Source of the DNA: Nostoc sp. UHCC 0702
GTDB lineage: Bacteria; Cyanobacteriota; Cyanobacteriia; Cyanobacteriales; Nostocaceae
NCBI GenBank assembly: GCA_017164015.1
Contig: CP071065.1
Span: forward strand, 5,185,918 to 5,249,917
Direction: 5' to 3'
Length of the DNA stretch: 64,000 bases
Part shown: positions 25,109 through 32,903 of the stretch, piece after piece
How the letters are laid out: each line of letters starts with the position of its first letter
How positions within the stretch are numbered: position 1 is the stretch's first letter
Notes under the pieces: model-generated
What the model saw: the letters and a program-made list of their open reading frames with translations, nothing else
What the model was told of the DNA's origin: nothing
Databases searched by the model: none
Translations under genes and position numbers: made by a program

Positions 25109-27442
25109 TTAAGCTGCTATGTCCTGTAAATACAAATACTGCTGAAACCCGATAAAGACTTCACTGATATTCGCAACGCTTCCCAGTTCTTCAACAGCAT
25201 CACGAACAGTATGATATTTTAACTCTAACAGTTGAGGTAATTTAGTGCGATCAAGTTCCCCCACTCCAGCTTTGATGTATTGTTCCAGTACGAAGTCGAG
25301 AAATTCCTGCTGTTTGCCGATATAGCGCGAAAAAATTAACGACTTGTGAGCAAGGACGCGCTCTCGGCGGCTAATGGGTGGAGAGGCATAGGCAATATAA
25401 GCCAGCACATCATATAAATCGCTTTTATCGGCATCAATCAGGCGGCTAATTTCTGTGAGTTGTTCCTCTCCGTAGCCCTTCTCAGCCAGTCCTTCTAATA
25501 GTGCTTTACGAGTATCAGGGCGACTCCAGATGGCTCTTAATTCGTCTTCATCTGTGAATAGTTCAGGAATTTCACCAAAGAGACGTTGCACAAATTCTGC
25601 GGCGCTCATGGGTTTACCGTCTGGACTCCAGAAGGTGGTAGACATCTGATGCTGGAAGAAACGTTCTTTGCCATCAGCGAGTTTGATTTTGATTTTTTGA
25701 GGGCGGCGTTCCTCTGGAGTTTCCACGCTACCTTTGTTAGTGTCTTTTATGAAACCTTTGGTTGTATCTGTACCTTCAGGCTTTTTGACTACTACAGGTT
25801 CTTGAGGTTCGCCGTCCCATTCAGGATCGTTGAAGTGTTCGTAAGCTTTGACAAAATCATAAATGGTGAAGTAGTCTTTCCCCTCAAATAGGCGAGTACC
25901 GCGACCAATAATTTGCTTAAATTCAATCATCGAGTTGATGGGGCGCATTAGCACAATGTTACGAACGTTTCGGGCATCAACCCCAGTGGAAAGCTTGTGG
26001 GAAGTGGTGAGAATGGTAGGGATAGTTTTCTCATTGTCTTGAAAGTTGCTGAGGTGTTGTTCGCCGAGTTTCCCATCATCGGCGGTGACGCGGACACAGT
26101 AATTAGGGTTACTGCTAATCTTCATTTGGTTGATTAAATCTCGCACAGCTAGGGCGTGGGGTTGGTTGGCGCAAAACACCAGAGTTTTTTGATTCTGGTC
26201 GATTTCTTCCATGAACAGTTGCACGCGGTAACGTTCGCGCTCGGCAATTTCGATGATCTCGTTGAAGTCTGCTTCAGTGTAGGTTCTGGCTTCGTCTACT
26301 GCACCTTCGAGCAGTTCATCTTCACTGCTGTAAATATATTCATCTAGAGTAGTTTCGATTTGTCTGACTTTAAAGGGAGTAAGAAACCCGTCGTTAATGC
26401 CGTCTTTGAGGGCGTACTTATAGACTGGCTCTCCGAAGTAGGCGTAGGTATCTGCGTTGTTTTCCCGCTTAGGAGTAGCAGTGAGTCCAAGTTGTACTGC
26501 TGGTGAGAAGTATTCTAAAATGCCCCGCCATGTGCTTTCGTCACTGGCTCCGCCTCGGTGACATTCATCAATGATGATGAAGTCAAAGAAATCAGGGGGA
26601 TAGTCGCTGAATTTGGGCGTAGGATTGCCAGTGTCGTCCCGTCCAATCATAAAAGTCTGGAAAATGGTAAAAAAGATACTGCCATTTTTGGGGACTCGAC
26701 CGCGTTTTTTGATAACTTCGGGGTCGATGCGGACTAGGGCATCGTCGGGGAAGGCAGAGAAAGAGTTATAGGCTTGGTTGGCTAAGATATTGCGATCGCT
26801 TAAAAACAAAATTCGCGGACGACGGGCGGGTTGTCGGCTGAGGTTCCAACGACTTTGAAAGAGTTTCCAGGCGAGTTGGAAGGCGATGAAGGTTTTACCT
26901 GTGCCTGTTGCCATTGTTAACAAAATCCGGTTTTGTCCTTGGCAGATGGCTTCTAGGACGTGCTTAATGGCATTGTGTTGATAATAACGGGCTTCCCATG
27001 TGCCGCTTTTGTCTTCAAACGGGATGGCAGCAAAGCGATCGCGCCACTGGTTATCTTCGCTAAAGGTGGCTGACCACAGTTGTTCAGGGGTAGGATATTG
27101 GTTGATGTAGCCTTCTGCCCCTGTGTGCATATCTACTTGGTAGATGCCGATGCCATTTGTGGAGTAGGCGAATCGAGTCTGCAATTTTTCGGCGTATTTT
27201 TTGGCTTGTCCTAAACCTGCGGTATCTCGTAAGTCGCGTTTTTTCGCTTCGATGACGGCGAGTTTCTCACCACGATAAACCAGTACATAATCGGCAATGT
27301 CTGATTGAGCGCGTTTACCGTTGCCAATTAAGCCGCCAGGCGCAATAACTTCGCGGCGGATGCGACTACCTTCGATAACTCCCCAGCCTGCGGCTTTGAG
27401 TGCGGGGTCAATTAGTTCGGCACGGGTTTCGGCTTCGTTCAT
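25109..27442 (-). CDS. hsdR: Type I restriction enzyme R subunit (HsdR, EcoEI-like)
   Basis: 777 residues, seemingly complete. An N-terminal PD-(D/E)XK nuclease (DYVLVYRGEKLAVIEAKKRD, about 47-66) is followed by a superfamily 2 motor: motif I MATGTGKTF, DECH box IIIDECHRGG, SAT-like LGLTATPKR, and motif VI QIIGRGTRLF. The C-terminal region interacts with the M2S core. Its M partner is broken in this locus, so restriction would lack protection or assembly. Its ATG overlaps the stop of an upstream fragment (TAATG). Confidence 0.93.
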   Translation of the reverse strand: MNEAETRAELIDPALKAAGWGVIEGSRIRREVIAPGGLIGNGKRAQSDIADYVLVYRGEKLAVIEAKKRDLRDTAGLGQAKKYAEKLQTRFAYSTNGIGIYQVDMHTGAEGYINQYPTPEQLWSATFSEDNQWRDRFAAIPFEDKSGTWEARYYQHNAIKHVLEAICQGQNRILLTMATGTGKTFIAFQLAWKLFQSRWNLSRQPARRPRILFLSDRNILANQAYNSFSAFPDDALVRIDPEVIKKRGRVPKNGSIFFTIFQTFMIGRDDTGNPTPKFSDYPPDFFDFIIIDECHRGGASDESTWRGILEYFSPAVQLGLTATPKRENNADTYAYFGEPVYKYALKDGINDGFLTPFKVRQIETTLDEYIYSSEDELLEGAVDEARTYTEADFNEIIEIAERERYRVQLFMEEIDQNQKTLVFCANQPHALAVRDLINQMKISSNPNYCVRVTADDGKLGEQHLSNFQDNEKTIPTILTTSHKLSTGVDARNVRNIVLMRPINSMIEFKQIIGRGTRLFEGKDYFTIYDFVKAYEHFNDPEWDGEPQEPVVVKKPEGTDTTKGFIKDTNKGSVETPEERRPQKIKIKLADGKERFFQHQMSTTFWSPDGKPMSAAEFVQRLFGEIPELFTDEDELRAIWSRPDTRKALLEGLAEKGYGEEQLTEISRLIDADKSDLYDVLAYIAYASPPISRRERVLAHKSLIFSRYIGKQQEFLDFVLEQYIKAGVGELDRTKLPQLLELKYHTVRDAVEELGSVANISEVFIGFQQYLYLQDIAA

Positions 27443-27588
27443 TATGGCTCGTCTTTGAAATATGGCAGTCGGCTGCGGGCAGTGGCGATCGCTTCTTGCA
27501 GTTTAGCCTGTAACAACTCTTTGAGTGGTAATACGGTCAGGACTTCGACAATAAAGATACCGCTTTTATAATGATACTCGTTAAAAAC
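27442..27588 (-). pseudogene. Fragment of an unidentified gene upstream of hsdR
   Basis: About 48 codons without a start (YHYKSGIFIVEVLTVLPLKE, then LQAKLQEAIATARSRLPYFK), ending in TAA that overlaps the hsdR ATG. Translational coupling to hsdR suggests it was once a real operon member. The 5' part is gone. Family not recognised. Confidence 0.45.
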
Positions 27589-27706
27589 GCTTCAAGGTGT
27601 GCCCGACTCAGGAGGATGCATCTGTACTAAAGATGCAGGATGAAAGCAGCAAAAAGCCTTTAGTCTTAAGTCGTGTCAATTTGTGGAGCGAGGGGAGTAT
27701 ATCCCT

Positions 27707-28253
27707 TTATCCATCTGAATTCTCGGCTATTTGAATTTCTTGCTCGTATTGCGCGATCGCGGATTCAATTGTTTCATTATTAACATCTGAAATATCAGAT
27801 TTGGAATAAATTGTAGTGAGTATAATTCCTTGATCAGTTTTCAGATAATAAATGACTCGATAGCCTCCACTTTTTCCTTTTTGGATGTTGCTATTTATTT
27901 TTGAGACGAACTTTGAAAACCTGATATTTATAGCCATTTTCAATTCGGTGAGGTACAGGTATGCAAATAGACCTAACCCCCTAACCCCCTTCCCGCTTCG
28001 GGAAGGGGGAACAATTCAAAGCCTCTCTCCTAAAAGGAGAGAGGTTTGGAGAGAGGTCAAAATTGTACCTCACTAGTTTGAGAACCGCTATAACTCCAGC
28101 AATTCTATCGCCAAGGATTTCACCTGCTTGAAGTTGCTCGATTAAGGGTTGGAGATCGGTACGAATTGAACGATAGCGTTTGGCAAGTTCTCGAAGATCC
28201 CTTTTAAAACGAGGTGTAAGAGCGATCTGAATTGGCGATGGTTCACTCTGCAT
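27707..28253 (-). pseudogene. RelE/ParE-type toxin, interrupted by a MITE and frameshifted
   Basis: The N-terminal half (28253 to about 28093) reads LTPRFKRDLRELAKRYRSIR and ILGDRIAGV. The C-terminal half resumes as KYQVFKVRLKN and then IQKGKSGGYRVIYYLKTDQG. A 160-bp MITE with TA duplication separates them, and its removal restores the frame. A four-base AAAT duplication after RLKN gives a second break. RelE-family toxins cleave mRNA at the ribosome or poison gyrase; this one should be dead. Its start overlaps the antitoxin gene by 11 bases. Confidence 0.82.
27931..28090. mobile_element. MITE family E with TA target duplication
   Basis: Ends TAGCCATTTTCAATTCGGTG and (opposite strand) TAGCGGTTCTCAAACTAGTG, both continuing into AGGTACA, flanked by TA on each side (27929-27930 and 28091-28092). 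The TA duplication and the form suggest mobilisation by an IS630/Tc1-type transposase. The core has CTCTCTCC/GGAGAGAG stems. Confidence 0.85.
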
Positions 28254-28488
28254 CGATGCCTGACCACATTTCTGAGAGGGGAATAGTTTGTCCAGTTAAA
28301 GCTTCGCGTAAACCTTGGCGAATACCTTCTATAACAACTTCTGTAGGTGTTTCATCTGGATCTGTTTCGTCATCTTCGGAAAGTAAGACGATAACACGAA
28401 CGCGCTGTGGTTTGATGAATCCCAGCGATTTATCGAGCGTAAGTTGTCCACTCTCATTAATTGTCGCTGTGGTTTCAATTGCTTTCAT
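28243..28488 (-). CDS. Antitoxin-like protein paired with the broken RelE toxin
   Basis: 81 residues from ATG 28488 (MKAIETTATINESGQLTLDK); the longer frame to 28521 is less likely. It has an AbrB/RelB-like N-terminal strand pair, an acidic middle (SEDDETDPDETP) and a C-terminal toxin-binding helix (VIEGIRQGLREALTGQ). Typical of cyanobacterial antitoxins upstream of RelE toxins. It overlaps the toxin by 11 bases. Because the toxin is disrupted, it is now an orphan. Confidence 0.75.
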   Translation of the reverse strand: MKAIETTATINESGQLTLDKSLGFIKPQRVRVIVLLSEDDETDPDETPTEVVIEGIRQGLREALTGQTIPLSEMWSGIDAE

Positions 28489-28558
28489 AGATGGTGATAG
28501 TGTTGTTAAATATCGAGTCAATTCAACCTACTTCTAGTCTAGTGCAGCTATCCCGCCT

Positions 28559-29722
28559 TCATGCGGCAATTCCCTCCTTAGCGGCTTTCGTCAGTTGGTT
28601 GGCGGTGTCTGCGGTGAGTTCGCCAGTGAATGCTTTTTGCAGGATGGATTGTTTGAGTTCGTTGAGTGCGGCGATTTTTTGGCGGTAGATGGCTTCGAGG
28701 CGTTGGGTTTTGGTTGCTATCTCGTCAATTTTTTGTGCAATATTTATTTGTTCTGAAAGACTAGGAATCCATGTGCTATATCGAAAAAGATGATCTCGAT
28801 TGACTTTCGGCATTCCTGCTCGATCTGAACCTGAGATTGCATAGTCTGTGAAATTTCGACTCATTAGAAGATAGAATAGGAAATCTCGGTTCAGTTGTCC
28901 ATTATTAGGTAGTAATGGATAAACATCTACACTACAAAGCCCACTAAATTCTGGTCTACAAGCTTTCATCAAGTAAGGGCGAATCTTACTATAAAGAACC
29001 ATAGTTTCATCAAAAAGAAATTTTCCAGATTTCAGTTCTTCTTCCCTTGCAGTTTTAACTTCTATTAGTTCGCCCGTCATGGAAACCATATTACCTGCAC
29101 CAAGGTGTGGCAGATCAATGTACTCTGGTAGGCGAGGATCAACAAGTTTAGATGTGATGCTGCAAATATCCGCTAACTTCTTTTCTACCCATCTATCGCC
29201 TTTCTGGGTAAAGATGGCATTTAGATAGCTTTCAAACAGTTCGCGGGCGTTGGCGAGGTTCTTTTCGGTGTTTGCGATCGCTCTATCAATCCCCTCAAAC
29301 GCCTCATCCAAAATCGCCACAATCCGCTTTTGTTCTGGAAGTGGTGGAAATGCAAACTCAATTTGGTAAACATCATTACGGTTAATACCTGGCTTTACGC
29401 CTTTTGCTAACTTTGTAAGGCGAAGATATTTTAAGCAATGATAAAGAAAAGTTAGATCGTATTGTGTATCGTCATAAGTAACAAAGTAGGTAACATCGAG
29501 AGGCCAAAACTTTTCATCTGTTAGGTTAACTTCGCCTGCTGAACCCTTTCTGCCGACGATAATACTTTGCCTGTCTAGATAATATTGGTTGCTCCAACAC
29601 TTCACGCCGTTGGCTCCATAAGCAGGGTATTTTCCGCCTTCCTCTCTACTTTCCTTTGGTAATGGTTTACCATATTCAAGCTTTATGACCTCACCGAGCT
29701 TTTTTATCTCCCATACACTCAT
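28559..29722 (-). CDS. hsdS: Type I restriction-modification specificity subunit HsdS
   Basis: 387 residues with the two target-recognition domains and two conserved helical regions of HsdS. First half: WEIKKLGEVIKLEYGKPLPK, closing with FAFPPLPEQKRIVAILDEAF. Second half: WVEKKLADICSITSK, closing with IPSLSEQINIAQKIDEIATK and a ELKQSILQKAFTGEL tail. It would direct HsdM and HsdR to a bipartite DNA site that cannot be predicted. Separated from the hsdM remnant by four small genes. Confidence 0.92.
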   Translation of the reverse strand: MSVWEIKKLGEVIKLEYGKPLPKESREEGGKYPAYGANGVKCWSNQYYLDRQSIIVGRKGSAGEVNLTDEKFWPLDVTYFVTYDDTQYDLTFLYHCLKYLRLTKLAKGVKPGINRNDVYQIEFAFPPLPEQKRIVAILDEAFEGIDRAIANTEKNLANARELFESYLNAIFTQKGDRWVEKKLADICSITSKLVDPRLPEYIDLPHLGAGNMVSMTGELIEVKTAREEELKSGKFLFDETMVLYSKIRPYLMKACRPEFSGLCSVDVYPLLPNNGQLNRDFLFYLLMSRNFTDYAISGSDRAGMPKVNRDHLFRYSTWIPSLSEQINIAQKIDEIATKTQRLEAIYRQKIAALNELKQSILQKAFTGELTADTANQLTKAAKEGIAA

Positions 29723-29782
29723 AGCATTCCCCCAATCCCAGCCAAAATCTCTCCACTCTCCGCATCCACAGCCACTATTTTT

Positions 29783-30022
29783 CTACTCTTGTTCATAAGC
29801 AGTAATAAAATCATCCCGTGAAATACCAGATTGGGTGCAGATACTTCTGAGGGTAGAACCTTTAATAAGTTTATGATTTGGCAAAGTTAAAGGAGTATTT
29901 GTGCCATCAGGATTTTGTCTAATCATAGAAATATGCTCTTTTTCTCTAACTATTGAAAATCCAAAACTCTCAAGCACCTTAATTACTTTTGATTTAGGGG
30001 CATCAACAGGAAACTTTGGCAT
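29783..30022 (-). CDS. hicA: HicA family mRNA interferase toxin
   Basis: 79 residues. A dsRBD-like fold with the catalytic His in VREKEHISMIRQ and the usual tail LIKGSTLRSICTQSGIS. HicA cleaves mRNA when not bound by HicB. Its ATG overlaps the hicB stop by one base, so the two are translationally coupled. Here the antitoxin gene precedes the toxin. Confidence 0.9.
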   Translation of the reverse strand: MPKFPVDAPKSKVIKVLESFGFSIVREKEHISMIRQNPDGTNTPLTLPNHKLIKGSTLRSICTQSGISRDDFITAYEQE

Positions 30023-30240
30023 TATAGATTTGCCTCTGCCACAAAAGCTTCTAGTATTGAGGAATCAGATTCTAACACCGATTCTCCAAAAGTTTCGACA
30101 TGAAATAAAATAGCCGATCGCACATCATTTAAAGCTTCTTCATAGGTGTCGCCCTCACCAACTACAACCCCTTGAATACCTAAAGGATAGGCAACATAAC
30201 CATCAGTGTGCTTTTCCACAATGATTTTGATATTTTTCAT
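30022..30240 (-). CDS. hicB: HicB family antitoxin
   Basis: 72 residues with the partial RNase H-like fold of HicB: IIVEKHTDGYVAYPLGIQGV, then GEGDTYEEALNDVRSAILFH. It neutralises HicA. It lacks a long C-terminal DNA-binding domain, as in many short HicB proteins. Pairs with the downstream HicA gene. Confidence 0.9.
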   Translation of the reverse strand: MKNIKIIVEKHTDGYVAYPLGIQGVVVGEGDTYEEALNDVRSAILFHVETFGESVLESDSSILEAFVAEANL

Positions 30241-30297
30241 AGTTACTTCTCCTAAATTAATTTGACATCTAACAAAAACTAAGAGTAACTCTGTAGC

Positions 30298-30507
30298 TCA
30301 TCCTCGACTTGCCTCATATTCATCAATAGTTAAATAATCGCCTTGTTGATAAGCAAGTTTGGAAGAAATCATATTAGCTTTTTCCTCTTCAGTTATATCC
30401 TCTTCGATATGTCGCTCTTTAATAAACAATAAAAAATCCAATAATTCAGATAGGAGAGTATCAGGAATTTGTTCAATTTCTCGAATAAGTTGTTCTTTGA
30501 GAGTCAT
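30298..30507 (-). CDS. Small DUF2281-like protein (possible antitoxin)
   Basis: 69 residues from ATG 30507. Pattern LIREIEQIPDTLLSELLDFL then FIKERHIEEDITEEEK. Such short helical proteins in cyanobacteria often lie upstream of PIN-domain or RelE toxins. No toxin follows here, only hicBA, so it may be an orphan. Confidence 0.65.
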   Translation of the reverse strand: MTLKEQLIREIEQIPDTLLSELLDFLLFIKERHIEEDITEEEKANMISSKLAYQQGDYLTIDEYEASRG

Positions 30508-30529
30508 GGCTTGTATGTTCGTGCAGTAT

Positions 30530-30751
30530 TTATCGTGTGAACTGAGGAGCATTAACTGGAATTGGATTCTGTTGCATTCGCTCAACTAGCGATTTGAGAA
30601 ACTCTCGCTTAGTTTCTGCATTAGAAGTTGATGGCGATATAACTTGAAGGGGCTGAATTATCAATTCAACCTCAGTCCCTTCGGGCAATTCAAACGCTGT
30701 TTGCAGGAAGAATGCACCGTTATGATAAATTGCTTTTAGAGCTTGGGGCAT
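30530..30751 (-). CDS. DUF104/AF2212-like antitoxin
   Basis: 73 residues. The beta-hairpin start LKAIYHNGAFFLQTAFELPE followed by GTEVELIIQP is the DUF104 signature; these proteins are usually antitoxins of VapC-like PIN toxins. No PIN gene is found next to it. It ends 23 bp upstream of the DUF2281-like gene. Confidence 0.7.
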   Translation of the reverse strand: MPQALKAIYHNGAFFLQTAFELPEGTEVELIIQPLQVISPSTSNAETKREFLKSLVERMQQNPIPVNAPQFTR

Positions 30752-30812
30752 TGTGAAACTCCATGCAGGTTAACATACATTCAAGCATAAGCGATCGCTT
30801 CATTCTTAACTA

Positions 30813-32186
30813 TCAGCTGCATAGCATTCCCTCAATACCAGCCAAAATCTCTGCACTCTCCGCATCTAACGCAGCAATTTCATCCAGAATCTCCTGCGGT
30901 TCTCTTAACGCCGATTCCTCAGCCTTATTCGGATTCTTCACCGACAAATCGAACGTCACCTGATCCACATCAGTAATATCCACCAACCAAGACTTTTCTG
31001 TTTCCGCAAACCTAGCCTGTAACTCCACAAACTCGCGCAAATCCTCATCATTCAGGGAATTAGTTTTACCCATATTCCGCCCCGGATCGAGTTGGTAAGT
31101 AGGTAGGCATAATTAAATGTAATATGTCCGAAGCGAGGAACGAAGCAATCGCTGCGGACTGGGATTGCTTCGTCGTTCCTCCTCGCTTCGGACAGTCCAT
31201 ATTATATTTATTTGTACCCATCTACTTAATACCAAATTTTCTGAGTAGCCATTCCCTCAGTTAAAGGTTTTCCCTGAGAAAATAAAGGCGTTCCCTGAAC
31301 GGAGTCAAAGGGCTTTCCTTTCTCAAAAAACAGCACCACCGTCTTCACCCCCGCCCCGATAAAAGTCCCACTCGGACAATCCAAAATGGTGTGCAGATTG
31401 CAACTACTCAAAAGCTCTTGACGCAACGCCCGCGAAGCATTGTCCGAATTTGACAGGAATGTATTTTTGATTACCACCGCCGCCCTACCGCCCATCTTCA
31501 ACATTTTGATGAAATGCTGCAAAAACAGAAACGCCGTTTCCCCAGTCTTTATCGGGAAATTCTGCTGTACTTCCTTGCGTTCTTTCCCCCCAAATGGCGG
31601 ATTAGCCAAGATGATATCAAAACGATTCTTATCCTGAATATCACTGAGATTTTCCGTCAGCGTGTTGGTGTGGATAATATTCGGCGCATCAATGCCATGC
31701 AAAATCATATTCATGATGGCAATCACATACGCCAAACTTTTCTTTTCTTTACCCGTAAACGTATGTTTTTGAAGTATCTCAAGCTCTTTTGTGGTCAGCT
31801 TACCCCCACGTAAATAGTCGTAACTCTCACACAAAAACCCCGCCGAACCACAAGCACCATCATAAATGCGATCGCCAATCTTCGGCTTTACCACTTGAAT
31901 CATCGCCCGAATCAATCAGATCATCGCCAATTAGAGCATTATCATGATCCAATGTACCATCCGCTTTTTTCGGTGCTGCCCAAGATGACCAGCGATGCGC
32001 CTCATCAATAATAAATTCGTATGACTTGCCAACTAGCTCTGCCTCTAACGCCCTTTCCTGCTCCAAATCATCCAAATACTTCAAAAACAGCAACCAAGAC
32101 GTTTGCTCAGTGTAATCTAACTCTGTAGTACAACCCGCCTCTTTCCAGAGAACATCATCAATATTTTTAAAAGTTTGCTCGAACAT
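30813..32186 (-). pseudogene. hsdM: Type I modification methylase HsdM, broken by deletion and MITE insertion
   Basis: Three pieces. The N-terminal domain (32186 to about 31918) reads FKNIDDVLWKEAG to LIGDDLI. The catalytic domain (about 31915-31230) has SAM motif YDGACGSAGFL and NPPF in IILANPPFGG. The C-terminal piece (31073-30813) starts NMGKTNSLNDEDLREFVELQ. Between the first two the segment that normally ends the N12 domain (roughly 90 residues by memory of the family) is missing and the frame is changed. Between the last two a 131-bp MITE with TA duplication sits after KIWY, and removing it restores KIWYYQLDPG. The methylase cannot be made as one protein. Confidence 0.88.
31096..31228. 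mobile_element. MITE family C, copy 2 (inside hsdM)
   Basis: Ends TAAGTAGGTAGGCATAATTA and (opposite strand) TAAGTAGATGGGTACAAATA, with about 30 bp of inverted repeat counting the ATATTACAT part. TA is duplicated at the borders. The core is a CGAAGCGAGGAACGA palindrome. Confidence 0.85.
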
Positions 32187-32306
32187 TTAGCTTTACTGTG
32201 GGATTTTTAATATTAATAGCTTGGCTCATAATTTTGCACCTACAAGGTGAAATGAGCGTGCAATTCATTGAGTACTATGTCACAGTTAAAAAAAATTACA
32301 TAAATA

Positions 32307-32451
32307 TAGGACTTACGCGCATTGTCATATATTTTTGACAAAAATCGTCCAAAGTCAAGAGTCAAAAGTCCAAAAACCTTGACTTTTTACCCTTGACTAT
32401 TGACTCAGTACTGCCATCGCAGAAAATATGTGTGCCAGTTGCGTAAGTCTA
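32307..32451. mobile_element. MITE family D, copy 1
   Basis: Ends TAGGACTTACGCGCA and, inverted, TAGACTTACGCAA. The core contains a TTGACTTTTTACCC heptamer string also present at 9275-9320. It lies between the hsdM remnant and the guide-like sequence of the island. A more diverged copy is at 57711-57868. Confidence 0.7.
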
Positions 32452-32492
32452 AAACCTATCAAGCTGGCAGCATCGTTAAAATTTTTTTGAGA

Positions 32493-32519
32493 GGGTTGAA
32501 AGGCGCGCTTCATTCGGGA
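32493..32519 (+). ncRNA. Delocalised crRNA of a type V-K CAST (repeat tail plus 17-nt spacer)
   Basis: GGGTTGAAAG (32493-32502), the conserved 3' end of V-K direct repeats, is followed by GCGCGCTTCATTCGGGA. The neighbouring tRNA-Pro contains GCGCACTTCGTTCGGGA (minus strand, 32725-32709): 15 of 17 identical, both differences being transitions. The protospacer is preceded by GTA, fitting the V-K GTN PAM. V-K CASTs are known to carry such short solitary guides for homing to tRNA genes. Only about 14 bases of repeat are recognisable and no tracrRNA was found, so it is probably inactive. Confidence 0.8.
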
Positions 32520-32580
32520 ATATTCCAACATTTGTGAGTATATTAAAGATGTGCTGGAGTCAACTCCACCTAAAATATCG

Positions 32581-32665
32581 GCGACATTAATTTGTTAAGA
32601 CGACATTTAAATCGTTAATAACGACAATAATCTGTTAACGACGACAAATAATTAGTTAATCAACA
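32581..32665 (-). repeat. tRNA-proximal end of the CAST-like island
   Basis: Read on the minus strand from 32665: TGTTGATTAACTAATTATTT, TTAACAGATTATTGTCGTTA, TTAACGATTTAAATGTCGTC, TTAACAAATTAATGTCGCC. Four spaced repeats as in Tn7-like ends. The terminal TGT is eight bases past the tRNA 3' end and 60 bases from the GTA PAM. Confidence 0.85.
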
Positions 32666-32673
32666 AAACTAAA

Positions 32674-32747
32674 TCGGGATGACTGGATTCGAACCAGCGG
32701 CCCCTTCGTCCCGAACGAAGTGCGCTACCAAGCTGCGCTACATCCCG
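32674..32747 (-). tRNA. tRNA-Pro (anticodon CGG)
   Basis: 74 bases folding as a complete cloverleaf: acceptor CGGGATG/CATCCCG, D stem GCGC/GCGC, anticodon stem CTTCG/CGAAG with loop TTCGGGA (anticodon CGG), T arm GCTGG-TTCGAAT-CCAGT, discriminator A. The C1-G72 pair is typical of bacterial proline tRNAs. CCA is not encoded. It is the target site of the CAST-like island. Confidence 0.95.
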
Positions 32748-32903
32748 CCACAAAAATGGCATTATCTTACCAGGATATCATAAATAATGGGAAATCAAAC
32801 AACTATATCTATATATATAGAATATATAGATGACTAACTGACTTCAGCAAGAGCTTTGCTTGCTAGGATAAGATTTGTATAACTTCAGTGGTAAAAGCGG
32901 ATT

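Larger units (their letters stand above)
24768..32665. mobile_element. Defective type V-K CAST-like (Tn7-like) island at tRNA-Pro
   Basis: 7.9 kb bounded by two inward-facing ends that both start with TGT and share TAACTAATTATTTGTCGT and TTAACAGATTATTGTCGTTA, repeats of the kind bound by TnsB. A guide-like repeat tail and spacer matching the adjacent tRNA lie at 32493-32519, and the insertion distance fits Cas12k transposition. Cargo: hsdR, hsdS, broken hsdM and several toxin-antitoxin genes, all on the minus strand. No tnsB, tnsC, tniQ or cas12k is present, so it is non-autonomous or decayed. The flanking 5-mers (GGAAT, AAACT) do not match, so no target duplication survives. Confidence 0.85.

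Noticed and set aside
24768..32665. tnsB, tnsC, tniQ, cas12k, tracrRNA or a CRISPR array inside the island
   Set aside because: I looked for their motifs on both strands; all sizeable frames are hsd or toxin-antitoxin genes, and only the solitary guide-like unit is seen.
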